64,000 bases of DNA from Babesia bovis T2Bo. Its lineage: Eukaryota > Apicomplexa > Aconoidasida > Piroplasmida > Babesiidae. Under the pieces are notes generated by a model, which did no database searches, was not told the origin of the DNA, and saw only the letters and a list, made by a program, of their open reading frames with translations. Below, in pieces: positions 21,689 to 30,595 of this stretch (the first letter of the stretch is position 1; each line of letters begins with the position of its first letter). The stretch lies in contig NW_026261571.1 of NCBI RefSeq assembly GCF_000165395.2, positions 1,698,501-1,762,500 on the forward strand, written 5' to 3'. A program made the translations under genes and the position numbers.

Positions 21689-23245
21689 TCAGAGAAATGA
21701 GTTCATTATGCGACTGACTACGTATTGCGATGGCCCAAGACGTTCCTTAACAGTTTCGTAGGGTACGTACTCTGAATACTTGAGCATACCGTATAGTTCA
21801 CGCCTCATGAACTTTCGGATTCTTGGTGAATTGGTTTCCACCAGCATTGTAATTTCCATATCCTTATCATATGAGCGTTTACCGTAGTTTGAGCTTCCGA
21901 TAACGGTTGCGCATGGTGGTTCTACGCAGGCGTCAAACTGCGCTTCGGAAGTGTGCGCTGCTTCTAGTGGTAGTCTATCCTTCAGTATCCATATTCCCTT
22001 TGCGTGGAATGTATGGTTAGGTCGGTTGTACTCCATGTATATATCATCTGGGTACTTTGAATCCTGTTTCAATCCATTGAAAAGCCAGGTGGCAGCTGTA
22101 CTGTAGCAGAGTGCCACCATTCGTTTCAGGTGTCCATCTTTGTAGAACGAGTTTGCATATGGACTTGATGTGACCACTTGCAGCGGCGTTGGTTTCCCCA
22201 GTTGTAGTCCGAACTTCAGTATTTCCTTGAACATGTTGACATACCTATCAGTGAAGTTGAGGTATGCAGTAGCGATGAACGTGGAGAAGCCTTCCTTTGC
22301 GTATCCCAGCAGCCACTCTTCTAGCATATTGACTCCCTGCATGAAAGCCGGTTTAGTAAAAGGCAGGTGTAGGCATATTTTAATATAGCAGTAACATCCA
22401 TTCTCCGTGCCGGTATTATCAACAGCTTCTAGATCACCGGTAAAACCATGTGTCTGTCCATATTTCTCAGATACAACCCGTTTCTTTCTTGGTGACTTTG
22501 CAGTATTTTCACTGTGATGTTTCTTACGTTTTAATGAGTTTTTCCTCAAGACGTCCTCGCACATCCGTACCATTTGCTGGGTACGTATATAAAGTTGTTT
22601 CCGGAATAGCATGTTATCGTCCAATGGGTTGACCATATCCGATATCCACTCTGTTGTGAGGTCCTTAGTCAGTGTAAAACTGGCAGACTGGTAGGTTTTA
22701 ATGAACGTATGCATAAGATCTGAGAATAGCGGGTCCTTGACCAGCATATAACGATCATATCTGTCCACAAAGTAATCTCGCCCTGCGTTAGCCCCTGTTA
22801 TAATGCAGTCATCATCGGCTATGTATATTTTGATGTGCATTGTCCCGAAAGCCTCGCAATACGGCGACTTGAATATCTTACTAAGTAACCGTCCTAGCAG
22901 TGGGTTGTGGAACAACGACACTGTTGTTCCATGGTTTCCCCCGAGGTAAGGTTGCAGTTGTGTAAGTGGGCTTACGATGGCTCCTGATAATCCCAGCCTT
23001 GACGTACGTGCCTTATCGACCAATATATCGATTGTCAGTTTAGGGTTGCGTTTTTTGGCTGCCACTATGCATTCCAGCAACTTACTTTCAAGTTCACCGC
23101 ATCCTACGTATAGACATGCTAAAACAACCCTAGATCTAGCACCTCTGAAGCCAGTACAGAGCCAGTTGTAGAAATCAGCGGGTCCATCTAGGAAGGACAC
23201 GCATTCATGGTCTACTGCGCACTCCAAAATTGAATCGTCATTCAT
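21689..23245 (-). CDS. PLD-superfamily phosphatidylglycerophosphate synthase-like protein (PGS1 type)
   Basis: Eukaryotic PGS1 makes phosphatidylglycerophosphate from CDP-diacylglycerol and glycerol-3-phosphate, the committed step to cardiolipin in mitochondria. The 518-residue product has two HKD catalytic motifs, as the family requires. HxKx4D appears at residue ~137 (HIKIYIADDDCIITGAN) and again at ~414 (HAKGIWILKD, followed by IGSSNYGKRSYDKDMEI). Residues 20-45 (FLDGPADFYNWLCTGFRGAR) match the PGS1 N-terminus, where the loop 'F..GA..RVVLASLYLG' is conserved; here RVVLACLYVG. I chose the ATG at 23245, since the codons before it in the same frame contain no earlier ATG. No obvious mitochondrial presequence is seen. 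A basic lysine-rich insert lies near residues 235-265. Confidence 0.85.
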   Translation of the reverse strand: MNDDSILECAVDHECVSFLDGPADFYNWLCTGFRGARSRVVLACLYVGCGELESKLLECIVAAKKRNPKLTIDILVDKARTSRLGLSGAIVSPLTQLQPYLGGNHGTTVSLFHNPLLGRLLSKIFKSPYCEAFGTMHIKIYIADDDCIITGANAGRDYFVDRYDRYMLVKDPLFSDLMHTFIKTYQSASFTLTKDLTTEWISDMVNPLDDNMLFRKQLYIRTQQMVRMCEDVLRKNSLKRKKHHSENTAKSPRKKRVVSEKYGQTHGFTGDLEAVDNTGTENGCYCYIKICLHLPFTKPAFMQGVNMLEEWLLGYAKEGFSTFIATAYLNFTDRYVNMFKEILKFGLQLGKPTPLQVVTSSPYANSFYKDGHLKRMVALCYSTAATWLFNGLKQDSKYPDDIYMEYNRPNHTFHAKGIWILKDRLPLEAAHTSEAQFDACVEPPCATVIGSSNYGKRSYDKDMEITMLVETNSPRIRKFMRRELYGMLKYSEYVPYETVKERLGPSQYVVSRIMNSFL

Positions 23246-24305
23246 GTTGAAAAGGGCACCTTCCAAGGGTCATGTTACAGCCAGAAAGAATATAACATGC
23301 AGGGTCCTATATAGACATCGCGTTGTACGAGACAGTTAATTCCCCCAAAACAATTACTTTTAGCGATTAGACGTATGCTATATCTACAATGTGTGTTCAC
23401 AGTGGTACCATACGCGACACTGATGGACCAATAGTGACTATGAGTGTCTAAAAAACGTATATTTAGTAGACCCCCAAAAAATTAATGTCTATAACAATAC
23501 TCAATGTGTTTATTGAATAAAATGGTCATCTAGGGAATAACGTGAAGTTAAACAGTTGGGGGAAACCATGACGAGTAAATAAGGTGTAGCCAGTACATAG
23601 CGATTATCTGTACGCTTTTTTATATTGTAAATAAACATTGATAGTGTACCTGAATAGAACGCGTAGGTTTACTAAAAACGGTGACACACATGTCATAACT
23701 ACAAAAGCATACAGGACAATTAATTAGATATATACTTCTTTAAAAAACAATGTGTAGATGTATATCCACGGAATTGCCTGGATAGCGTGGATTAACACTT
23801 ATCAATACCATGTCTTGGTATGACACGGTATAGAACATGGTCCATGGAGAATTTTCACAGCCGTTTAATTTTCATGCTACAGGTATAAACTAGATGTGTG
23901 ATATATATTGACGTAAATGCAGCCCCTGGTTATGTGGGTAGTGAATATGCATTGCGAGCCTTGGTCGGGGCGACGCAGTGGCATAACCACGGTATAAATA
24001 TAGACGGATCTGTGTCATACCATGTTATTTACTAGTATAAAGTGCCTAATCTTAATTATGCCCCATCGTGCGCCATTAACGAGTTAGACAGGACTTTGGT
24101 CTCGTGTCTCCGTGCGCCGCGGAGGGATTTGCTGACACAAGTGTTGACACCCTTTATTTTATGCTTGTAGCACTTTTTATCAAAACATTTGTTGTTAATT
24201 AATGGTTTTCTTGCGTGTGTAGGAACAAGGGAGGACAGTGCGGCAGCTGCAATATAGGATCGCGCCTGGCAGTGTCCAAGGCAAGACCATAGAAGCAACT
24301 AAATC
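23246..24305. other. Long divergent promoter region, PGS1 / 24.3 kb gene
   Basis: About 1.06 kb between divergent starts. It is AT-rich with several homopolymer runs and has a GC-richer pocket at 23941-23990 that repeats the word order ATGCAT, CCTTG, GGCGAC, GTGG seen near 21495. An 80-codon open frame on the - strand (24298-24056) has fair coding composition but no recognisable domain; I do not count it as a gene. No tRNA-like promoter boxes were found. Confidence 0.4.
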
Positions 24306-24896
24306 ATGGAGCGTGAAAAGCATATTACTACGCATCAGGTTCCATTACGTCCTCCGGCGGCTTGTGTATCATCGGTAAAGCTCTCAAGTTTACTGGCGTA
24401 CGCAATAGTCTTTGTGAACGCTGTGCTCTCTGTTTTTATCGACAGTTACATCAGATTGCACTCTAGTTGCTTTGAAATTCGGTCAAATGGAGAGCTGATC
24501 GCATTAAAGCCTAGTAAAGTCAGTTTTGTGGCATCGTGGATCCTAGTTCATAACGTGGCACTACATGAATTAAGCCATGATTTATCATATTTTTCATCAT
24601 GGTGCTATACCAACCGGGTTTTGGGAAAACCCGTTGAAACAGCATCTGGCATTGGTTGCAATGTGTCATTATCTTCTGGATCGTCGGACTCCTCATTGAG
24701 CAAAGACTCGGGGTCTCTTAAGGATAGCCAGAAGCCTCGTAAACGCAAGTCCGTGACTTTCAATGAGCACGTCGAAGTGCGTTTGATAGCTAGTTCTCGT
24801 GTCAGCGATTACCAATTGGGTTACTTCGTCAATCGGTACAACCTGGTGAATCAATTCACTCTGATCCCAGCGAACACATTTGTACAACGGCAATGA
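24306..24896 (+). CDS. Membrane-anchored protein with PP1-docking RVxF motif
   Basis: A 196-residue protein of unknown family. Residues ~25-50 are hydrophobic (LSSLLAYAIVFVNAVLSVFI), a likely transmembrane segment. A serine-rich linker (SLSSGSSDSSLSKDSGSL) follows, then a basic motif KPRKRKSVTFNEHVEVRLI at 24732-24788. The segment KRKSVTF fits the docking consensus for protein phosphatase 1, [K/R]-x-[V/I]-x-F with preceding basic residues, and the acidic/valine follow-on (NEHVEV) is seen in several true PP1 regulators. I infer a membrane-tethered PP1 targeting or inhibitory subunit, but nothing else in the protein confirms it. It is encoded by one exon and followed in tandem by the RAP-type gene after 125 bp. 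Confidence 0.6.
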   Translation: MEREKHITTHQVPLRPPAACVSSVKLSSLLAYAIVFVNAVLSVFIDSYIRLHSSCFEIRSNGELIALKPSKVSFVASWILVHNVALHELSHDLSYFSSWCYTNRVLGKPVETASGIGCNVSLSSGSSDSSLSKDSGSLKDSQKPRKRKSVTFNEHVEVRLIASSRVSDYQLGYFVNRYNLVNQFTLIPANTFVQRQ

Positions 24897-25021
24897 AGTG
24901 CTAAACATTGCCGGATATTGAGTTGACGATACAATGCAGTCGCTATGTCAAGGACCACTATTTTTAATGTCCTATGTAATTCTCGTATATTCAATCATGC
25001 TACACATTTTCGTTTATAAAA

Positions 25022-26206
25022 ATGTACTCACAGATTAATAAATTCATTCGCTTGTATAGGTGTATATATAGACCCGTACTGCCTTATTCTGGCATGGACT
25101 TTGGTTACACATTACCCCGAAGGTTGCACGGCAGTGGTATAAATGGATTCCAGGCAAGATATACAACCAGTACATCGGTTCTAGAAGATACAGTGGACGA
25201 CCATGACGTGGATCGCAATTTCATGTCTAGCATAGCGAATAGCATCGTCTTCGACCGACAAAAGTCTAGTAAACTAGTGAAGGAATATGTCAAATCAAGG
25301 AATGTTGTGGACATTATTGATTCACTGGACCCCTCGTGTGGTTTCAGGACTGATCACGTGACACCACCGGTAGTCCAGAAGGCCTTGGAGATATCTACTA
25401 TATGCTATGTATGTGCCTCGAGTGGTGTATCCCTTCCTGAGGAGGTAGTAATTGGTTATTGCAATGGCTTCTGCAAGATACTGTCACGCATGCTCGTAGA
25501 TACACCCGGGGATAGTCTACTGGAAGCTAGTAAAGATATATCGCAATTATCACTGGCGCTCGGTAATATGTTACTTAGCGCTGCCGAGTACGGCAAAATA
25601 GCGCCTGTAAAACACGTGCCATTGAGTCTGCTTGGGGATGACTTATGCAACCCGTTCTTGGATATGGCCTCCGGGTCATGCATTAACGCCGTGGCGTTCA
25701 TAGCTGCCTTGGATGGAGTAGGCCAAAGCAGCAGTACCTACAATCGAATCCTCGAGGCACTTAGTAAAAAGGAGATGTCATTAGAATTGCGTGATTTTTA
25801 CTATACAAAGTTATGGATACACTTCTTAGGCACTGTAGTACCTGGATTTAGGAACCAGTTAGGCAAGGGGGCTTCCACCTTCTTGGATAACGTCATCATG
25901 TCTGAACATATAGTGGAAGCCGCAGTAGCATACGCCGAAAATGCATTGTTCAGCAAAATGCGTGAACAGAAGCGTGACGTTGACATGAACTTTTTAACAA
26001 TCGAGCCTTTTGTGTATCCACTGGTGTCCAGCTCAGCGAAGGTAGGTATATTCAATGCAGTGTAATGTACACAGGAGCTCTATGAGCCCGATAACCCGGA
26101 ATCATACTTTGACCAAGGATCAAGTACGTGCCTCAGGGAATATTTAAAGTGGCGAAGCGCCATTGCTGAAAGTAGTGGGTGGAAGGTAGTGAGAGTGGGT
26201 GTGTAG
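25022..26206 (+). CDS. RAP/FASTK-like organellar RNA-binding protein, putative
   Basis: Two exons (25022-26041 and 26075-26206) with a 33-nt phase-0 intron beginning gtaggt and ending cag give 383 residues. The start MYSQINKFIRLYRCIYRPVL is basic and lacks acids, as in a mitochondrial presequence. The body is a predicted all-helical repeat protein without sharp motifs (ISQLSLALGNMLLSAAEYGK; DNVIMSEHIVEAAVAYAEN). The C-terminal exon reads CLREYLKWRSAIAESSGWKV, resembling the end of the RAP fold seen in the expanded apicomplexan family that handles organellar rRNA fragments, but only weakly. I regard the family as a guess and the gene as real. Confidence 0.5.
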
Positions 26207-26302
26207 AGTCGCACAACGTATCCTCTATAATAACACTGTAATTCCACATTAGATCAACATGGGTTGATGTAATACACTATGTTTTTACTTAGTAAGATAT
26301 TC

Positions 26303-27183
26303 ATGGCTCCGCCAAAGTCGCCAAGGTAAGTAGCACTGTTGCTAGGTGTGTCCATCTGTATTACACAGTGATGTTATAATATGTGCCACTTAATGTTTAT
26401 TATACCACTGTAGGAATATCTACTTCCCATGGCAGACAATATGCGTTCATCGGACAGGTGCTTTTTTAGAGCGCAATCGCCTTGCGCTGCGCGTACCTAT
26501 AAATCTAACGAAATTCGAGATACGTGAGTACTTGCGTAAACTGTACGGTGCCCAGGTGATTAAAGTGAACACTTTAATCAAGGTACCGCGCATAAAGCGC
26601 GACCCCGGCAGTAGGAAGCCTAGATATTATCGCAACGGTCCCATGTATAAAAAGGCAATTGTAACCTTGGAGCACTCTGTGCCTGACGAAGTCAAAATGA
26701 TAGGCCGTGACTTTGAATTAGGTGTTAATCCAGCAATCACCAAAAAGAATGTACACTATGGCAAGAAGAAGGACTACAGTTACGTCCCTGATCGCAGGTT
26801 TGACCCATTTACTGGTGAAGTTGATTATGCCTGGAGGCTGCCGTTAGTTAACCTATTGGCAGGTAGGACCTAGAGTATCGATTATATGTTTATTAGATGA
26901 CGACTGGGAAACGCATCCCGATATATGGGACCAATCTGACCATCAGCGCATGGCACCGGATCCTACGGAACCACATCTGCACGGTGGTTCCTATAAGTAT
27001 AACAAGAAACCTGACATTGTACCAGACCAGGTATATCCCATGGTAGGTCATGGAATTGCTAGTTACAAAACACAGATGGACCTCACTCCATGGCGTCGTA
27101 AACTACAGCGCAAAGAGTCTGAGGAAGGATCTGGCATAGGCCCTGCCACACCTACTCCTTGGAAGTTTCCCAAGGAACATTGA
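26303..27183 (+). CDS. Mitochondrial large-subunit ribosomal protein uL23
   Basis: Three exons: 26303-26325 (only 23 nt), 26414-26862 and 26897-27183, with introns of 88 and 34 nt; total 252 residues. The core matches uL23: RNIYFPWQTICVHRTG, then ALRVPINLTKFEIREYLRKL, YGAQVIKVNTLIKVPRIKRD. The phrase '(N)MTKxDIxxYLxxIYGVxVxxVNT' is the signature of mitochondrial L23. A C-terminal extension of ~120 residues (DDDWETHPDIWDQSDHQRM through TPWRRKLQRKESEE) is typical of organellar ribosomal proteins. There is no cleavable signal peptide, which favours the mitochondrion over the apicoplast; apicoplast L23 is usually organelle-encoded or carries a leader. Exon 3 would be missed by a single-frame search because the exon 2 frame runs to an early stop. 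Confidence 0.88.
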
Positions 27184-27321
27184 ATGTCACTTGGGTACCG
27201 GGGCATTAGATACACACACTAACAACATACACATTGTGTTATGAATGGTTAAGAATGATATCAAAGACATAGTGGACACCAAAGAATAAAGAGTTGCCAG
27301 ATATCCACGGGCTCATGTGTG

Positions 27322-27522
27322 TCACTCAAGCAGCGCATATAGACATGACACATCGGTAACCTGAGTCGGTACATTTACACATCGGGTGCTAATAGGGTCC
27401 TTTACTAAAATGTAACGTTGCAGCCTCGTGTCCTTCTTCCGTGAAGCAACGTCATCAATGCATCGAGGTGCACCAAGGGCACACACATGTCTACATTCCA
27501 TCTTCCACGCACTGAAAATCAT
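27322..27522 (-). CDS. Possible small cysteine-containing protein, unrecognised
   Basis: A 66-codon open frame starting at an ATG. It has coding-like composition and five cysteines (MECRHVCALGAPRCIDDVAS, then LVKDPISTRCVNVPTQVTDV). I cannot match it to a family. The first codons (ATG ATT TTC AG) could instead be the end of a short intron with acceptor ttttcag, in which case the true start is upstream. It is convergent with uL23. Treat it as a candidate only. Confidence 0.3.
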   Translation of the reverse strand: MIFSAWKMECRHVCALGAPRCIDDVASRKKDTRLQRYILVKDPISTRCVNVPTQVTDVSCLYALLE

Positions 27523-27946
27523 TCTTAAAACCTGTTAACAACTAATTTCTATTGTTGTGTATCAATATTGTATGCAATACTAATCGTGTGTGACTTTTTC
27601 TATGTTCCTGTGTAGTAGTACCTTGTTTTTCAACTAAAGGTGTACACATTTGTTTTTGCTGTTGTCTACCAGTGTTATACGACATCATCTGTCTAGGTGT
27701 ATCGTAGTTATTATCGTTGTGGTAGTAGTACTAATTTTCATTTCTGTCATTGCTCAGCCCTTGGTCTATTGTTGCATAGACCCTTGATTAAGTGCTCTGC
27801 GTTAACCCAGGAAAGGACTTGGTTACTCCCGGTATCACCAATACCATAGGAAGGTCGAGTTACCTAAAGAAATATATATAGAATCACGTCCTTGGAGTTG
27901 ACGTGGTTTTGATTTCTTGTCTAATTTTTGCTTGTATACTGTCATC
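27523..27946. other. Upstream region of the ApiAP2 gene
   Basis: About 420 bp, strongly T- and GT-rich on the + strand in the middle (27580-27760), with no long frame. The ApiAP2 promoter probably lies here. A short inverted word pair around 27750-27790 (ttggtctattgttgcatagaccctt) could form a six- to seven-base hairpin on tctatg/catagac-like arms, but this is weak. Confidence 0.35.
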
Positions 27947-29401
27947 ATGGAAAATAGAAGCCAGAGTGGTACGCCTATAAGGAATCCATTGTATTATCAA
28001 CATGGTTCTAGATTTGTGAGAAGTAATGCAATGGATGGCAACCCTACTGGTGTAACCCATAGCTCAGCGTTGAATCCTTACCACGTATCGAACAAAGGAC
28101 TATATGCACATAGTAGCGAGATGGATTCTACAAGCCGTTCCTTGTGGAATGTAGCGGAATCCACCTTAATGAACCCTCAGGAGCATCATGGAGGATGGGT
28201 GCCTGTGAACATGCCATACAGTGGTATGCACCAAGCAGTGGCACCGGTAAATCATCCCTTTATACCAACTGACCCTATGTACATGGATTCTTCCGGGTAC
28301 ATGCGTACTGAGACCCATTTGGCTGAGGATGAAGGTGATTTCGTGGATATGGGTTCTAACCTACTCAATAGAACCGTGGATGAAAAGGAGTCAGTGGAAA
28401 GCGAGCAGGTTGACGAGAAGGATGAATTTGCAAGGACACTGCCACCTTCACTCAGGAAGCAATATGAGATATTCAACACCTACGGCACCATAACTGAGCA
28501 GTTGCGCCAGGAGTTCGTTAGGCGCAGCAAGCTGTTCCCCAAGGTCCGTGGAGTCTGGTTCAACTCTGCCCTTAGGCGCATGGGATGGGTAGGTCAGGCA
28601 TACAAGAAGTGCAAGCGCATTGAGAGGATATTCTCCGTGAGGCAACATGGTTTCGCTGGCGCTCGCGCCCTTGCTATAGAATTCCGTAACTCCCAGAAGC
28701 CCACTTTAAAAGCGCTAGAGCAATATGACGAAACCGCGTCACAAGCAGATACGGCGTATGACAACGGGAGTAATGACTTCGCCATGGCAGAAACCACAGA
28801 CCCGGAAAAGGAGATTGTAGACGAACTGATTGAAACTCAGACTACCTGCGCTGAGCACCCTGGTAGCTATGGAATCTCACTGAATGAATCGGGTAATACC
28901 ACTAAAAGTGAAGCCACGCTGTGCTCTGAAGGTGATATGGACCAGCTGGGTAACACCGTGGGTCATACATCCTTCGAAGACGACATCTCAAGCGAGTTCT
29001 ACTATTATAAGACTAACCTCACACCCGAGGAGATTGTACACCGGGACCATATGTGCAAAAAGGCGTTAAAGTTCATGCTGCATGAACTGTCGCACCTAAT
29101 TGACCTTGACATACCATTACCCGGGCTAAACAAGGATATGTGCCAAAAGGGGATCCAATACCACCTTGGTGCTATTGAAAAAGCAAAGAGTGCAAGGGAG
29201 ATGGTGCCATATATAGCCATTTTCGGGGGGCATATCTGCCTAGGTATACCACCACTTGATATCCCCTATAACGAGATATACAGCATCATCTCGCTGTTAT
29301 CGTATTCATTGCCTCTTGGCACTGAGTTCAGTGCCTCGAGTACAATGCCTTTTGTCAACAAGAAATACGTTGCTGACATCCGGGACCTCATTGTATCATG
29401 A
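27947..29401 (+). CDS. ApiAP2 transcription factor with C-terminal ACDC domain
   Basis: The main family of sequence-specific transcription factors in apicomplexans, acting in the nucleus. The 484-residue product has one AP2 DNA-binding domain at about residues 199-248 (VRGVWFNSALRRMGWVGQAY through IFSVRQHGFAGARALAIEF). The three-strand plus helix pattern, with the FSVxxxGFxxAxxLAIxxR signature, is intact. The C-terminal ~100 residues (HMCKKALKFMLHELSHLIDL through HICLGIPPLDIPYNEIYSII) match the ACDC domain (AP2-coincident, mostly at the C-terminus), which occurs only with AP2. The N-terminal 180 residues are disordered. The ATG at 27947 is the first in frame. Single exon; it ends 68 bp from the convergent small membrane protein gene. 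Confidence 0.92.
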   Translation: MENRSQSGTPIRNPLYYQHGSRFVRSNAMDGNPTGVTHSSALNPYHVSNKGLYAHSSEMDSTSRSLWNVAESTLMNPQEHHGGWVPVNMPYSGMHQAVAPVNHPFIPTDPMYMDSSGYMRTETHLAEDEGDFVDMGSNLLNRTVDEKESVESEQVDEKDEFARTLPPSLRKQYEIFNTYGTITEQLRQEFVRRSKLFPKVRGVWFNSALRRMGWVGQAYKKCKRIERIFSVRQHGFAGARALAIEFRNSQKPTLKALEQYDETASQADTAYDNGSNDFAMAETTDPEKEIVDELIETQTTCAEHPGSYGISLNESGNTTKSEATLCSEGDMDQLGNTVGHTSFEDDISSEFYYYKTNLTPEEIVHRDHMCKKALKFMLHELSHLIDLDIPLPGLNKDMCQKGIQYHLGAIEKAKSAREMVPYIAIFGGHICLGIPPLDIPYNEIYSIISLLSYSLPLGTEFSASSTMPFVNKKYVADIRDLIVS

Positions 29402-29469
29402 TATTTTTTTGTATTCATTTTTAATCGCAAGAAAACATTAGATATCACTTTCATAGATTAAACAGTGTG

Positions 29470-30022
29470 TTACAGCATCTGGCTTGCCAACATACCAAAG
29501 TAATATGGTTCATTGACGTTAATGAAGTCACTAGCCGGTATAGGCTGGTAGAATTCATCATGCATGTAATGCAGCCTGTCGTGAACTGTTGCCGGCGCTT
29601 TCTTGAACCCGCGTGCATCTAGGAATGTTTAAAAGGTTATCACTAAACTTACAGCTGGGTTGAGTGGCATTGTACAGAGCACGTTGGAACAGACTGGCCC
29701 TGGCATCCGTAAGTATTACATCCTGCTTGTTCAAAAAGTCAGCAGTACGCCTGGAGTCGTTCTCCAGCTGTTGGCGCATCTTCCTAACCCTGCGCCTTAA
29801 TGCGATAAGTCTGTTCTGGTCCTCTAGAACCTTGTTCCAGTCATGCTTGTTGTAATGGTAGTGCACGTTGAAGTAAGGGTAGGCCAACTCATCCGGGGAA
29901 GCGCTGTCTGGCGCATCGGGATAGTTGTCATCACCCCTTTCGTCCTCGGCAATGACATGTATCAACCCACGGGTGCCCAGCAAAGCCGCTATGGCGGCGT
30001 AACCTATAGTTATACCTCGCAT
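29470..30022 (-). CDS. Small membrane-anchored conserved-looking protein, unrecognised
   Basis: Two exons (30022-29653 and 29618-29470) with a 34-nt intron (gtaagt...cctag) give 172 residues. Without splicing, the second exon is read in a wrong frame. The N-terminus (MRGITIGYAAIAALLGTRGL) is a single hydrophobic anchor with a basic start, like an inner-membrane mitochondrial subunit. It is followed by a tyrosine/histidine-rich stretch (LAYPYFNVHYHYNKHDWNKV), a basic helix (LIALRRRVRKMRQQLEND) and a C-terminal part rich in aromatic residues (FYQPIPASDF, EPYYFGMLASQML). The features would suit one of the lineage-specific subunits of respiratory complexes or ATP synthase, but that is speculation. 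Confidence 0.6.
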
Positions 30023-30595
30023 CGACACATCGGCATTACAACAGATACATGGTTAACACACACACTTTTTAGCCTAATAATGCTATATATATTAAAAACA
30101 CAAGGTGTGTAGCATATATGACGACATCAATCTGATGTGGTGTGTAAGGCCTCGAGCGCTCTCCCTGCCAGGATACCTGATCACTACCCCGGTAACATGG
30201 AATAATTATACACGCATAATACAAATGAATAGTTTAGTATCTAGGCAATAGTGTATTGTATTGCTGTGATATAACTACACGCTGTTGTGTCTAATTGCCG
30301 GTGTAGGAATCTTGAATCTTGTCTTCAGGGTCCCCGAGGGTTTGAGTTGTGGTTTATTACGTAGGTCTATGCAGGAAGGACGATTATGCACTATTCGATG
30401 GGCACTGGTATGTGGTCAGTCAGTTGACATCCTAGAGCCTGTAGAGAACTTGACTTTAGCTATCCCAGAGGCATACATATTTCGTATATCTGTTATGGCA
30501 ACATCGCATATGGCATAGTTGTGTCCAGCATTATTCACATGTTCCGGAGAATGACATGCCACGTACAGCTTCTAAGATGAAAAGAATGTACAATA
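30023..30595. other. Divergent promoter region upstream of gyrB
   Basis: About 570 bp between divergent starts. It includes a GC-richer stretch at 30140-30190. A 77-codon frame (30285-30518, no ATG at its start) has no identifiable domain. Several short upstream ATGs precede the gyrB start. No RNA gene was recognised. Confidence 0.4.

Noticed and set aside
23940..24010. Possible U4-like snRNA because of the word GCAGTGGCA
   Set aside because: The remaining conserved U4 5' region, the stem partners and an Sm site are missing.
24056..24298. 80-codon - strand frame with several cysteines
   Set aside because: No recognisable domain, lies wholly in a divergent promoter region, starts 8 bp from the neighbouring gene start; chance frame cannot be excluded.
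30285..30518. 77-codon + frame upstream of gyrB, briefly considered as an LSm exon
   Set aside because: No ATG start, and Sm motif order is wrong.
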